DNA of 64,000 bases, taken from positions 868,001-932,000 of the forward strand of contig NZ_JACJPP010000007.1 in NCBI RefSeq assembly GCF_014696135.1, read 5' to 3'. Numbering within the stretch: position 1 is the stretch's first letter; each line of letters begins with the position of its first letter. The position numbers and the translations under genes were made by a program. Below, piece by piece: positions 54,974 through 63,027 of the stretch. Source of the DNA: Nodosilinea sp. FACHB-141. GTDB lineage: Bacteria > Cyanobacteriota > Cyanobacteriia > Phormidesmidales > Phormidesmidaceae. The notes below the pieces were generated by a model that saw only the letters and a list, made by a program, of their open reading frames with translations, searched no databases and was not told the origin of the DNA.

Positions 54974-55004
54974 AACCCATGCAGAACTGGCGCTTCTGTA
55001 GCTG

Positions 55005-56189
55005 TCAGCTTCCCCCGTGGCGAGTAAAGAGCCTGAAGTAGAGTCCCTGACTCAATTCCTTTATGGGAAACAACAGGTAGGTTATCGGGTTGATAGTGAC
55101 GATGATGTTGCGCACGTTGCGCTTGGCTAAGGCCACTACCGCCCAAGCTACCCAATCAGCAGACATCACCCCAGTTGGGTTGAGGTTGCTCTTGAACGGC
55201 CCCAGAATCACCTTGCGCACTACGCAGGGGGCATCGAGCCGTCGCAGACTAACCAGGTCGCCCATCAGTCGTTTAGACGTTTCGTACAGTGGGCTAAAGG
55301 CTGGGTTGACCTCGGCTTCGGAGGTGTTGACCCAGACTTCCTTAGTAGCCCGTTGGGGTGACGTTTCCACCGTGCTGAAGAAGACTTCCATCAGTCGCCA
55401 GCCAGAGAGGGCGTTAGCCTCCAGGGAGGTTTGAATGGCCTCTGGGGTGCGATCGCCGTGCACATTTAGCCCGTGGTTCAGAATCAGAATGTCTACCTTC
55501 TTGAGCGCCTCGCGCAGGTCGGCTTCAGCCCCAGGCTGCCACTGCCAGCAGGGAATGCCCTCCTCAAAGGTGGCGTTGGCAGAGGTCGTTAGGGCAATGG
55601 GCCGGGCTTTCTGACGAACGAGTTCGTTGAGCAAAGCACGGCCCATAGTGCCCGACGCGCCGGTTACCGCCACGGTTTTGCCTTTGAGAGAAACAGCAGT
55701 GCCCATCAGCTTGTCTAGACCGGTAAAGTAGCCGGCGAAGTAGGCATTGGTGTCGTCGAAGTGATGCCGCCAGTGATAAGTGCGGTTGACTCGCCAGTTG
55801 CCAGGAATCGTGGTGAGTTCGCCGGGTTCGTGGGTGAGGTCGGTGGTGAGTAGCCAGCCCTGGGATCGCGCGATCGCCGCCAGCAAAAATCCCAGCCCAT
55901 ACAATGACCCTAGCCACAGCCCAGCGATGCCCGTAGAGATCGCTAGACCCGCCAGTGCCCCAGTCATAACAATGGCTTCGGGAGTGTCGTTATAGAGCTG
56001 AGCCTGGCGGTAAAGGTCGGGGCTAACGGGGCTAAAGTCTTTTTTATAGGCCCGATGATGCCAGTTGTGGAGGCGCATGAGGGGCGGCCAGTAGTGGCTG
56101 ACCATATGATAAATATCGCGCACCGCCTCTGCTATTAGGATCGCGATCGCGCCCCACAATCCCTGCCAAATCACCGTTTCAAGCGGCAT
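55005..56189 (-). CDS. Bifunctional sterol-desaturase-like/short-chain dehydrogenase protein
   Basis: 394 residues from ATG 56189 (GTG 56201 possible). The N-terminal half is a membrane fatty-acid-hydroxylase-like domain with histidine motifs HNWHH (about 41-45), THEPGE and HWRHHFDD; four hydrophobic stretches. The C-terminal half (about 165-340) is an SDR domain: VTGASGTMGRALL and ILNHGLNVHG, with a Tyr/Lys pair in YETSK. This fusion is known in cyanobacteria as a hypothetical sterol desaturase/SDR; substrate unknown, perhaps a hopanoid, carotenoid or fatty-acyl group. The hydroxylase His set seems incomplete compared with ERG3/SUR2 enzymes. Confidence 0.8.
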   Translation of the reverse strand: MPLETVIWQGLWGAIAILIAEAVRDIYHMVSHYWPPLMRLHNWHHRAYKKDFSPVSPDLYRQAQLYNDTPEAIVMTGALAGLAISTGIAGLWLGSLYGLGFLLAAIARSQGWLLTTDLTHEPGELTTIPGNWRVNRTYHWRHHFDDTNAYFAGYFTGLDKLMGTAVSLKGKTVAVTGASGTMGRALLNELVRQKARPIALTTSANATFEEGIPCWQWQPGAEADLREALKKVDILILNHGLNVHGDRTPEAIQTSLEANALSGWRLMEVFFSTVETSPQRATKEVWVNTSEAEVNPAFSPLYETSKRLMGDLVSLRRLDAPCVVRKVILGPFKSNLNPTGVMSADWVAWAVVALAKRNVRNIIVTINPITYLLFPIKELSQGLYFRLFTRHGGS

Positions 56190-56259
56190 ATAAAAATCCA
56201 CACCACATCGAGCAATTCACATTCTGACACGACTTGCTCCGGGGTGCAGGCCTCTGAAC

Positions 56260-56299
56260 AATAGCAAAGCCCAGAGGCGACCCTCCGGGCTTTGCTATT
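56260..56299. terminator. Strong hairpin between two minus-strand genes
   Basis: 13-bp perfect outer stem AATAGCAAAGCCC/GGGCTTTGCTATT with an inner GAGG/CCTC stem. It follows the PilP-like gene and precedes the desaturase/SDR gene. No T-tract is seen on the minus side. Confidence 0.7.
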
Positions 56300-56320
56300 G
56301 CTTGGGATTTAATCAAACAG

Positions 56321-57358
56321 CTAAGCCGCAGGTTCTTCGGCTGTAGCAGTCGGAGCACCAACTGGGCGCGATACTTCAATGCCGTTTTCTTCTAGCACCA
56401 CCACTGGATCGCTACCGCGCATGTCAATGCGCTTGACCAGCACCTGACCGTTAGAAACTCGCTGACCTGCCTTGACATACTGACTACCAGCCGAGGTTTG
56501 TACCACAGCAAAGTTTTCGTTGCCGATGGTCATCACGCCGGTCACCAGCACGGCTTCCGCGAGGGCGGGCTTTGGAAGTTGAGGCAGAGGTGCTAAGGCC
56601 GCAGGGGTTGCAGAACGTCTAGCACCAGCGTTGCCTGCAGCGGCTCCTGACCCGCCTGACGTCGTACCAGCTGCGCCACCAGCGCCACCAGCTCTAGCCA
56701 CAGCGGACCCAGCGCCGCCACCAGCACCAGTACCTGCCCTGCCACCAGCCGCAGTAGCACCAGTCCCACCACCCGCAGTAGCACCAGCCGTAGCTGTGCC
56801 ACGGGTCGCGCCTCCTACTGGCGGTGGTGGGGCAATTACCCGAGGCGGCGGCGGTGGTATGGGCACTATGGCGAAGGGGTCGGTACGGCTGTTGTTAATT
56901 TGCTGAAGGCGCTCGTTGGGGTCGGTAGACTGAATCAAATCAGCCCGAGCAATGGGCGAGAGCTGAGGTGCAACGGGCACCAGCGGCTCGGCAAAGGCTT
57001 CTTGGGTAGCTACCGGCTCCTCAGGTACGGGCACCGACTCCACCGGAACTTCTTCAGCGGGAATGCTCTCTTCGGCAGGGGTACCAGCCTGCTGGGTTCG
57101 CTGGGCAATAAAACTACCCAAGAAGGGAATTGACGCCAGCATGGCCAGCAGACCACCTAGAAATATCATGAGGCTGTTGCGGGCCCACTTGCGGCCTCGA
57201 AACTTAGCCCAAAAGACTAGCAGCGCAAAGGGGATAAACAGTGACAGCAAACCCCACACGGGGCTGACCTTAAACGCGTCTACAACGCCAACAAGGCTGC
57301 CCACAGTAGCCAGCACAGCGCCAAGAATAAACAAGACTAAAAACGCGATCGCCCCCAT
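56321..57358 (-). CDS. Membrane protein with low-complexity linker and PilP-like C-terminal domain
   Basis: 345 residues. Two N-terminal membrane helices (about 3-23 and 34-51) plus a third near 61-83; then an acidic/proline part (about 90-180) and a Gly/Ala/Thr/Arg low-complexity stretch (about 180-250). The C-terminal 75 residues (AVLVTGVMTIGNENFAVVQT, AGQRVSNGQVLVKRID, VVVLEENGIEV) resemble the small beta domain of PilP/GspC-type proteins, which contact the secretin. No pil genes adjoin, but sigF is just upstream (69 bases, same strand), and SigF controls pili in Synechocystis. Role in an envelope-spanning complex is inference. Confidence 0.65.
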   Translation of the reverse strand: MGAIAFLVLFILGAVLATVGSLVGVVDAFKVSPVWGLLSLFIPFALLVFWAKFRGRKWARNSLMIFLGGLLAMLASIPFLGSFIAQRTQQAGTPAEESIPAEEVPVESVPVPEEPVATQEAFAEPLVPVAPQLSPIARADLIQSTDPNERLQQINNSRTDPFAIVPIPPPPPRVIAPPPPVGGATRGTATAGATAGGGTGATAAGGRAGTGAGGGAGSAVARAGGAGGAAGTTSGGSGAAAGNAGARRSATPAALAPLPQLPKPALAEAVLVTGVMTIGNENFAVVQTSAGSQYVKAGQRVSNGQVLVKRIDMRGSDPVVVLEENGIEVSRPVGAPTATAEEPAA

Positions 57359-57427
57359 GGCTGAGCCTCCTTGCTTCCTGAGCCGATGTTCCTAAACGAT
57401 AGCTCAATTCCGAGGATGCAGAGCGTT

Positions 57428-58207
57428 TTAGGCGGTTTCATCTTCGTTAGACACCATAAGCACCTGTAAATGCTTGAGCCCTTGCTTCACCCGGCGCGAT
57501 ACGGTAACGGCGCTAATCCCCATGCGCTCGGCGGTTTCTTTTTGGGTAAGGTCGTAGAGAAAGACAAATTCCAGCACTTCGCGGGTGCGGTTCTCAAGCT
57601 GGTGCAGAGCCTGCTGAAGGCGAAGTTGATCTTCTTGAGCCAGCTGAAAACTTCTGTATTTGAGGTCGGGCAACAGGTCGCCTAGACAGCCTGATTCTTC
57701 ATCTTGTACTGGGGCGTCGAGGCTCAGCAGCGATCGATTGCGAGTGGCCAGCTTGACATCTTGCCACTCGGCTATCGAGATATCGAGGGCTGCAGAAATT
57801 TCGGCATCGTTGGGCAGACGACCCAGATCGGCTTGCAGTTGGCGAATAACACGGGCCGACTGGCTTTGCAGTGCCTGCCACCGCCGTGGGATGCGCATAG
57901 AGGTGCTTTTGTCGCGCAGGTAGTGCTGAATTTCGCCACGAATGTAGGGAATTGCAAAGGAACTAAAGGCATAGCCCTTGCCCATGTCGAAGCGTTCGAT
58001 GGCGCGAATCAGCCCCAGGCTACCCACCTGCATGAGGTCGTCAAAGGTTTCGTTAGATTGTTGCAGCCAACGGTAGGCCTCACGGCGGACTAACCCAATG
58101 TTGAGCTGCACCAGTTGATTGCGCAAATTGAGATCGGGATTGCTTTGATAGAGCCGCAGCAGTTCTAGGGTGCTGCCTTTAGCTTGAAATCGGGAAGTGG
58201 CGACCAT
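57428..58207 (-). CDS. sigF: Group 3 RNA polymerase sigma factor SigF
   Basis: 259 residues. Alternative sigma-70 family factor with regions 2 (GLVRREAYRWLQQ...DDLMQVGSLGLIRAIERFD...AFSSFAIPYIRGEIQHYLRD, about 38-100), 3 (about 105-175) and 4 (NRTREVLEFVFLYDLTQKETAERMGISAVTVSRRVKQGL, about 205-245, the helix-turn-helix). Length and sequence fit cyanobacterial SigF, which drives type IV pilus and stress genes. Faces away from msrP; the next gene downstream on its strand is the PilP-like protein. Confidence 0.9.
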   Translation of the reverse strand: MVATSRFQAKGSTLELLRLYQSNPDLNLRNQLVQLNIGLVRREAYRWLQQSNETFDDLMQVGSLGLIRAIERFDMGKGYAFSSFAIPYIRGEIQHYLRDKSTSMRIPRRWQALQSQSARVIRQLQADLGRLPNDAEISAALDISIAEWQDVKLATRNRSLLSLDAPVQDEESGCLGDLLPDLKYRSFQLAQEDQLRLQQALHQLENRTREVLEFVFLYDLTQKETAERMGISAVTVSRRVKQGLKHLQVLMVSNEDETA

Positions 58208-58895
58208 GGCGATCTCAGGAAGTGGTGAATCCAGTTGGGTAAACCGAGAACTATGCTGCCTGACGGTAAGGCCCTAAACGGTAGCAAAGGTAGTTGGGAA
58301 GGCGGCAAAGAAAACCTTGCTACTCTCGACCAGCTGCTCTCTGTTAACGACAAGGCAGTGCATCACAGGATCGTGTGCTCGTGATATAAGCCTAAGGGCC
58401 GACGGAGGCGACCACAATGGCGTAACTACGGATACCTATGGACTCGCCTCATCAGTATAAGAGCTGGCGATTCTGTTCTAAAGTCTTCCTGCTTGAGTAC
58501 TTCTTGCCAAGGCTTTAATGGGCCGATTTGGGGTGCTACCCTCAAATTTTGTTGGTCGCCAAGCCTTGCTCCCCAATGGTTTCAGCCTCGTTTACATAAT
58601 TTCTACGGCTCTGTGAACTTTTGGCAAAGTCTGCCAGATCTTACGGAGGTGGCTAGGCAAGTCTAGTCGTTGGTTAAAATTTGAGTCTTGAACTTATGCC
58701 TGGATAATTAAAACAAAGACCCGTGTTTTCCCTGGGGTGGGTCTCGAAGCGTTACATAAGTTCGGAGTCAATGCTTAGTTTAGGTTCGGTGCAGCGATGC
58801 CTTTCTCACTCCAAATTCATCTAGGTCCGGAAAGGCGATGTCAAAATAGGCTTTAGGCTGGCGATCGCCAGTTTGTAATCCTAGGGCTCATCGCT
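58208..58895. other. Large divergent intergenic region, sigF/msrP
   Basis: 688 bases, the longest gene-free stretch. Inverted repeat CAAGGCTT/AAGCCTTG (58508-58515 and 58561-58568) encloses a TTTGGGG/CCCTCAAA stem near 58527-58546, suggesting a structured RNA. A second hairpin AGACCC/GGGTCT spans 58717-58744. The region is AT-richer than the genes. No ORF with a ribosome-binding site was found. Confidence 0.4.
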
Positions 58896-59885
58896 ATGGT
58901 TTTCTTTCGGTCTCGCCCCGGCTGGCAGCTACCAGAGTCGCGAGTGACTGCTGAGGGGGTGTTTTGGCAGCGACGACGGTTTATGAAGTCGCTGATTGGC
59001 GCCGGAGTCGGGTTTGCAGCTGCTTCAGCAGGGGCCTGTCAGCGATCGCCCACCATGGATGCAGACCTAGCTAATACCCTAGGAGAACCCCTAAATGGGG
59101 CGAGGCTCAACGGTGCCTTTGCCGATGCTGGACGAGAGCCGACGCCACAGGTGTATGCCAGCCGCTACAACAATTTCTACGAGTTTGGCGGCAGCAAAGA
59201 TATTTGGGCGAGTGCCCAGGCTCTGCCAACTGACCCGTGGAGCGTAGAGGTAACAGGATTGGTCAAAAATCCTCAAACCTTTAGCCTGGATGACTTAACC
59301 CAGCGCTTTGCTTTAGAAGAGCGCATCTACCGATTTCGCTGTGTAGAGGCCTGGGCTATGGTTGTGCCCTGGATTGGTTTCCCCATGCGATCGCTGATGG
59401 CGGCCGTGGAGCCAACCTCAGCGGCTAGGTACGTGCGGTTTACTTCCTACTATGATTCGGCGGTGTGCCCTGGCCCCAGCCTGGGCTTTGCCCGCAACCT
59501 GCCTTGGCCCTACACCGAAGGGCTGACCGTGGAGGAAATGGCTAACGATTTGGCCTTCTTTGCGGTCGGTGTCTATGGGCGCACCCTGCCTAAGCAACAC
59601 GGCGCTCCAATTCGCATGGTGGTGCCCTGGAAGTATGGCTTTAAGGGGGCCAAATCGATTGTCAAAATTGAGTTTGTGGCCGAGCAGCCCGCCACCTACT
59701 GGAATACGCTAGCCCCCGATGAGTATAAGTTTGAGGCTAATGTGGAGCCCGATGTGCCTCACCCACGCTGGTCGCAGGCTAAAGAGCGGTTGATTGGAGA
59801 ATCGACGGCAATGTTTACCTGGGAGCAGCAGCCCACGGTGATCTACAACGGCTATAGGGAGTATGTGGCAGAGCTGTATGGGTAA
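58896..59885 (+). CDS. msrP: Protein-methionine-sulfoxide reductase catalytic subunit MsrP (YedY family)
   Basis: 329 residues. Periplasmic molybdopterin enzyme that repairs oxidised methionines in envelope proteins. A twin-arginine export signal RRRFMKSL lies at 26-33, followed by a hydrophobic stretch and an AGACQ (C48) segment. The molybdenum ligand is C149 in RFRCVEAWAM, and the cofactor-binding KYGFKGAKSIVKIEF is near 245-260. The haem-binding membrane partner MsrQ is not adjacent. Ends 4 bases from the convergent cobW gene, leaving no room for a terminator. Confidence 0.92.
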   Translation: MVFFRSRPGWQLPESRVTAEGVFWQRRRFMKSLIGAGVGFAAASAGACQRSPTMDADLANTLGEPLNGARLNGAFADAGREPTPQVYASRYNNFYEFGGSKDIWASAQALPTDPWSVEVTGLVKNPQTFSLDDLTQRFALEERIYRFRCVEAWAMVVPWIGFPMRSLMAAVEPTSAARYVRFTSYYDSAVCPGPSLGFARNLPWPYTEGLTVEEMANDLAFFAVGVYGRTLPKQHGAPIRMVVPWKYGFKGAKSIVKIEFVAEQPATYWNTLAPDEYKFEANVEPDVPHPRWSQAKERLIGESTAMFTWEQQPTVIYNGYREYVAELYG

Positions 59886-59889
59886 GGGG

Positions 59890-60945
59890 TTAGGCGGCGA
59901 TCGCAGCCCGAATCACCTCTTCGTCCAGATCCTTACCAATCACGACCAGCCGGGTTTGGCGAGGCTCACTGGGTTGCCAGGCCCGGTCAAAGAAGGAGTC
60001 AAACCGCTGACCAACGCCGTGGACTACCAGACGCATGGCTTTGTTAGGAACGTCAACGAAGCCCTTGATGCGGTAGATCTCATGGGTGGCGGCGAGGGTT
60101 TCTAACCGCTTGACTAAAGCCTTGGGGTCAAAACTTTGATCGAGCACGATGGGGATGGCGATGATGTCGTCGTCGTGGTCGTGATCATGTTCGTGGTCGT
60201 GGTGGCTGGGGCGGCTGTCGAGGTTGTCTTCGACGGCGGAGTTAAAGCCCAGCAGCAGGTTGGGGCTGACGGGGCTGCTGCCCTCGCCTCCGGCTAGACC
60301 CAGTACTTTAACGGAGTGGGGTAGCTGCTGGGTGAGCCAGGTTTCAATGCGGGTGCGGTCGCTCTCACTCACCTTATCTACCTTGGTCAACAGCACTAGG
60401 TCAGCGCAGTTGAGCTGGTCTTCAAACAATTCTTCTAAAGGCGTTTCGTGGTCGAGGCTGTCGTCGGCCTGGCGCTGAGCCTCAAGGGCGGGTAGGTCGC
60501 CCACTAGGTCGCCTGCAGCTAGGGCTTCGCAGTCGACTAGGGTAATGACGCTGTCAACGGTGGCGGCGGTGCGAATTTCGGGCCAGCGAAAGGCCTGCAC
60601 CAGGGGCTTGGGCAGGGCGAGGCCAGAGGTTTCGATCACAATGCAGTCGATCTGGTCGCGGCGGGTCATCAGCTGCTGCATGGTGGGCAAGAACTCCTCC
60701 TGCACGGTGCAGCAGAGGCAGCCGTTGGTGAGTTCGAGAATGTTGGTTTCGGGGGCGATCGCTTCCCCATCTTCGTCACACACCTGGCAGCTGCGCAGCA
60801 GGTCGCCGTCGATGCCGACTTCGCCGAACTCGTTGACCAGCACGGCAATGCGCCGACCCTCAGGGTTTTGCAGCAGTTGGCGGATTAGGGTGGTTTTGCC
60901 TGCCCCCAAAAAGCCGGTAATGATGGTGACTGGAATTTTATGCAT
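59890..60945 (-). CDS. cobW: CobW/COG0523 family metal-chaperone GTPase
   Basis: 351 residues. P-loop GTPase with GFLGAGKTTLI (about 11-21), the metal-binding CxCC motif NGCLCCTV (about 74-81), SGLA and TKVD (base recognition). A histidine/aspartate-rich stretch HHDHEHDHDHDDD (about 248-260) probably stores or senses metal. The C-terminal CobW domain follows. COG0523 members deliver cobalt or zinc; this longer HDH-rich form resembles cyanobacterial CobW, which is linked to B12 synthesis, but ZigA/YeiR-type zinc roles are possible. Confidence 0.88.
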   Translation of the reverse strand: MHKIPVTIITGFLGAGKTTLIRQLLQNPEGRRIAVLVNEFGEVGIDGDLLRSCQVCDEDGEAIAPETNILELTNGCLCCTVQEEFLPTMQQLMTRRDQIDCIVIETSGLALPKPLVQAFRWPEIRTAATVDSVITLVDCEALAAGDLVGDLPALEAQRQADDSLDHETPLEELFEDQLNCADLVLLTKVDKVSESDRTRIETWLTQQLPHSVKVLGLAGGEGSSPVSPNLLLGFNSAVEDNLDSRPSHHDHEHDHDHDDDIIAIPIVLDQSFDPKALVKRLETLAATHEIYRIKGFVDVPNKAMRLVVHGVGQRFDSFFDRAWQPSEPRQTRLVVIGKDLDEEVIRAAIAA

Positions 60946-61033
60946 AGCCTTTACATTGCGCCGATTCTCAAGCTATCACGGCAACAGCCGGGTAGAGAGA
61001 ACAACTTATATCGTGGTTCAGCAGTGGATCGGA

Positions 61034-61468
61034 TTATTCGGCATCCCCCACCTGCTTTTGGTCAACCTCGCCAAAGATGGCGCTGGGGTGGCAGTAGTAT
61101 TTAAACTCCAGCAGGTTAAAAAATGGATCCTGTAAAAAGAAGGTGCGGTGCTCTAGGGTGCTGCCTGCAAAGCGACGCTTTTCGCCCTGATAGAAGTTGA
61201 GCTGCTTATCCTTAGCCTGGTGCAGCAGGGCTTCCCAATCGGACTCGGCCAAAAAGACTAGGCCAAAGTGGCGAGGATAAATTCCCTTTTGTGGAGCCAG
61301 ATCGGCGGTGGTGTGGGCCACCAGCTGGTGACCACGGAGGTTGAGAATGAGGGAGCTGGCCGTTTCTCGTCCTGGCTGGCAGCCCAACCCGGTGACGTAA
61401 AAGTCTTTTGCTGTGGCAATGTTGGTCACTGGAAAGGCCAGGTGAAACAGAACGGCAGCAGAGTCCAT
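61034..61468 (-). CDS. VOC-superfamily (glyoxalase/dioxygenase-like) protein
   Basis: 144 residues. One pair of beta-alpha-beta-beta-beta modules: LFHLAFPVTNIATAKDFYVTGLGC at the N-terminus and HRTFFLQDPFFNLLEFKYY near 108-126 (final metal-binding Glu in LLEFK). The metal ligands H9 and E-in-LLEFK are present; HFGLVF supplies the central His. Substrate unknown. Its last residues run DQKQVGDAE. Same strand as cobW, 88 bases upstream of it. Confidence 0.82.
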   Translation of the reverse strand: MDSAAVLFHLAFPVTNIATAKDFYVTGLGCQPGRETASSLILNLRGHQLVAHTTADLAPQKGIYPRHFGLVFLAESDWEALLHQAKDKQLNFYQGEKRRFAGSTLEHRTFFLQDPFFNLLEFKYYCHPSAIFGEVDQKQVGDAE

Positions 61469-61551
61469 AGGGTTAGCGGGTGCAATTTGAGGTGATGGGC
61501 CGCGATCGCCCCGAGTCCAGCTACAGCGTCGCCATTTTTGCTGCGCGCAGC

Positions 61552-62196
61552 CTACGGCATCCCAGAAACGGGAACCGACTCGGCACCAGGATCCGTGCCG
61601 GAATCGACCGCCTTGAGCAGGGCCTTGAGGGCAGTGTCTTCAGCTTGACTAATTTGCTGGTCTAGCAGAGCGATTTGAATAGCCTTTGACAGCACAAAGG
61701 CAGCTACTTCAGGTTCGAGTTGCTCCACCAAGAGAGCCATCGGCATGGGCACCTTTAGGGCTGAGTGAATGCCCATCAGCAACGATTCTTCCATGCCCAT
61801 GGCCACTAGTCTGGGACGCAGGGCAGGCCAGTCTGCGAGGGGGTCTTGTCCGCTGGCATGGAGAATGGAGGCCAACAGCCGCTGCACCTTACTCTGTTGG
61901 GCCGGGGGCATAGCGCTGTAGGCAAGGGTATCGACGGCGGGGGTAGCGTCTACATCTCGGTTGAGGTTGTCGAGAATTTGCTGCCACTCAGCCTCGCTAC
62001 ACTGCTCTGGCTTGCCGACGCAGAGCGATACCTGAATGCAGTTGCCGTTGGTTTGCAACTGAGTTACCTCGGCGTGAATGCCCAGATAGCCTAGCCACTG
62101 CGACACCATGCCCACTAGCTTGCTGTTGGCCGACTGGGCTTGGGCCAGCATTTGCACTTGGGTACGCACCAGGGGGCGAACAAGCTGTACAAGCAT
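61552..62196 (-). CDS. Conserved cyanobacterial protein of unknown function
   Basis: 214 residues, no signal peptide or membrane helix. The sequence is mostly helical (about 80-190, ALKVPMPMALLVEQLEPEVA) with an N-terminal alpha/beta part (GYLGIHAEVTQLQTNGNCIQVSLCVGKPEQC). The ending VDSGTDPGAESVPVSGMP is low-complexity. I recognise no family. It lies between the VOC gene and lepB on the same strand, but its gaps (83 and 133 bases) do not prove an operon. Confidence 0.65.
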   Translation of the reverse strand: MLVQLVRPLVRTQVQMLAQAQSANSKLVGMVSQWLGYLGIHAEVTQLQTNGNCIQVSLCVGKPEQCSEAEWQQILDNLNRDVDATPAVDTLAYSAMPPAQQSKVQRLLASILHASGQDPLADWPALRPRLVAMGMEESLLMGIHSALKVPMPMALLVEQLEPEVAAFVLSKAIQIALLDQQISQAEDTALKALLKAVDSGTDPGAESVPVSGMP

Positions 62197-62329
62197 GGAG
62201 CTTTCCTCGCGATCGCGTGATCTGAAGCCGCTTTGATCTTACACAACCCCTTGAGCTGTGGTGGTAATGCAGTATGCCATTGGGTAGCGAACTAGCGGTC
62301 TGAGTCACGACAGGAAGGATGCCTGCTCC

Positions 62330-62953
62330 TTAGCTGACGGGGCCAAGGCGATCGAGGGGCCAAAACCGGAACCGGGCGCGGCCAATGATGTTTTGCTGAG
62401 GGAGCCCGCCCCATACGTGGGAGTCGTTGCTGTCGTTGCGGTTGTCGCCCATGACAAACACCTGCCCTGAGGGGACGGTGACGGGCTCTAACGTGTAGGC
62501 CGGTGCTTCAAGGGTGTAGTCCTCTTGCAGCGGTTCGCCGTCAACGATCACCTGTCCTTGGCGGACGGCGATGGTCTGACCGGGTTCGCCAATCACTCGT
62601 TTGATAAAGGCCTGACGAGTCTCGTATCCCAGCTGGGCAAGCTGCGGCGGTGGCGCAAACACCACGATGTCGCCCCGGTGAGGAGACTGCCAGCGGTAGC
62701 TGATTTTTTCGACCAGTAGGCGATCGCCGATGTGCAGCGTCGGATCCATCGAGTTGGAGGGAATGTAGCGAGGTTCAGCGATTAGCACCCGCACCGTGAG
62801 GGCTATTGCTAGGGCGATCGCCAGTACCCGGATATTACTCCACTGCCCGGTCCACAGCGATCGCCAGCGGGCCCAAGCTGAAACCTCCGCTGGCGGTGCT
62901 TTATCTTCAGTGGGGGGATTAGGTGGGGCAGGTTGCGGCAGCTTAGGATTCAT
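62330..62953 (-). CDS. lepB: Signal peptidase I
   Basis: 207 residues from ATG 62953 (MNPKLPQPAPPNPP); a TTG at 63031 would add 26 residues. It cleaves signal peptides of exported proteins. One membrane helix (about 40-60, IRVLAIALAIALTVRVLI) precedes the S26 catalytic domain: catalytic Ser in PSNSMDPTL, Lys in FIKRVIGEPG, and the GDNRNDSNDSHVWG box. It is tail-linked to the TamB-like gene, with only 74 bases between. Confidence 0.93.
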   Translation of the reverse strand: MNPKLPQPAPPNPPTEDKAPPAEVSAWARWRSLWTGQWSNIRVLAIALAIALTVRVLIAEPRYIPSNSMDPTLHIGDRLLVEKISYRWQSPHRGDIVVFAPPPQLAQLGYETRQAFIKRVIGEPGQTIAVRQGQVIVDGEPLQEDYTLEAPAYTLEPVTVPSGQVFVMGDNRNDSNDSHVWGGLPQQNIIGRARFRFWPLDRLGPVS

Positions 62954-63027
62954 CAGGTTGTCGTTGTCGCGGTATGGGGCAGCAATGCTTTTTCCTTTCA
63001 CCTTAAAGCCCAGCGTTGCCCTTGAGC

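Noticed and set aside
56593..56906. Antisense and out-of-frame ORFs rich in Ala, Pro or Val/Leu
   Set aside because: They arise from the GC-rich low-complexity linker of the PilP-like gene.
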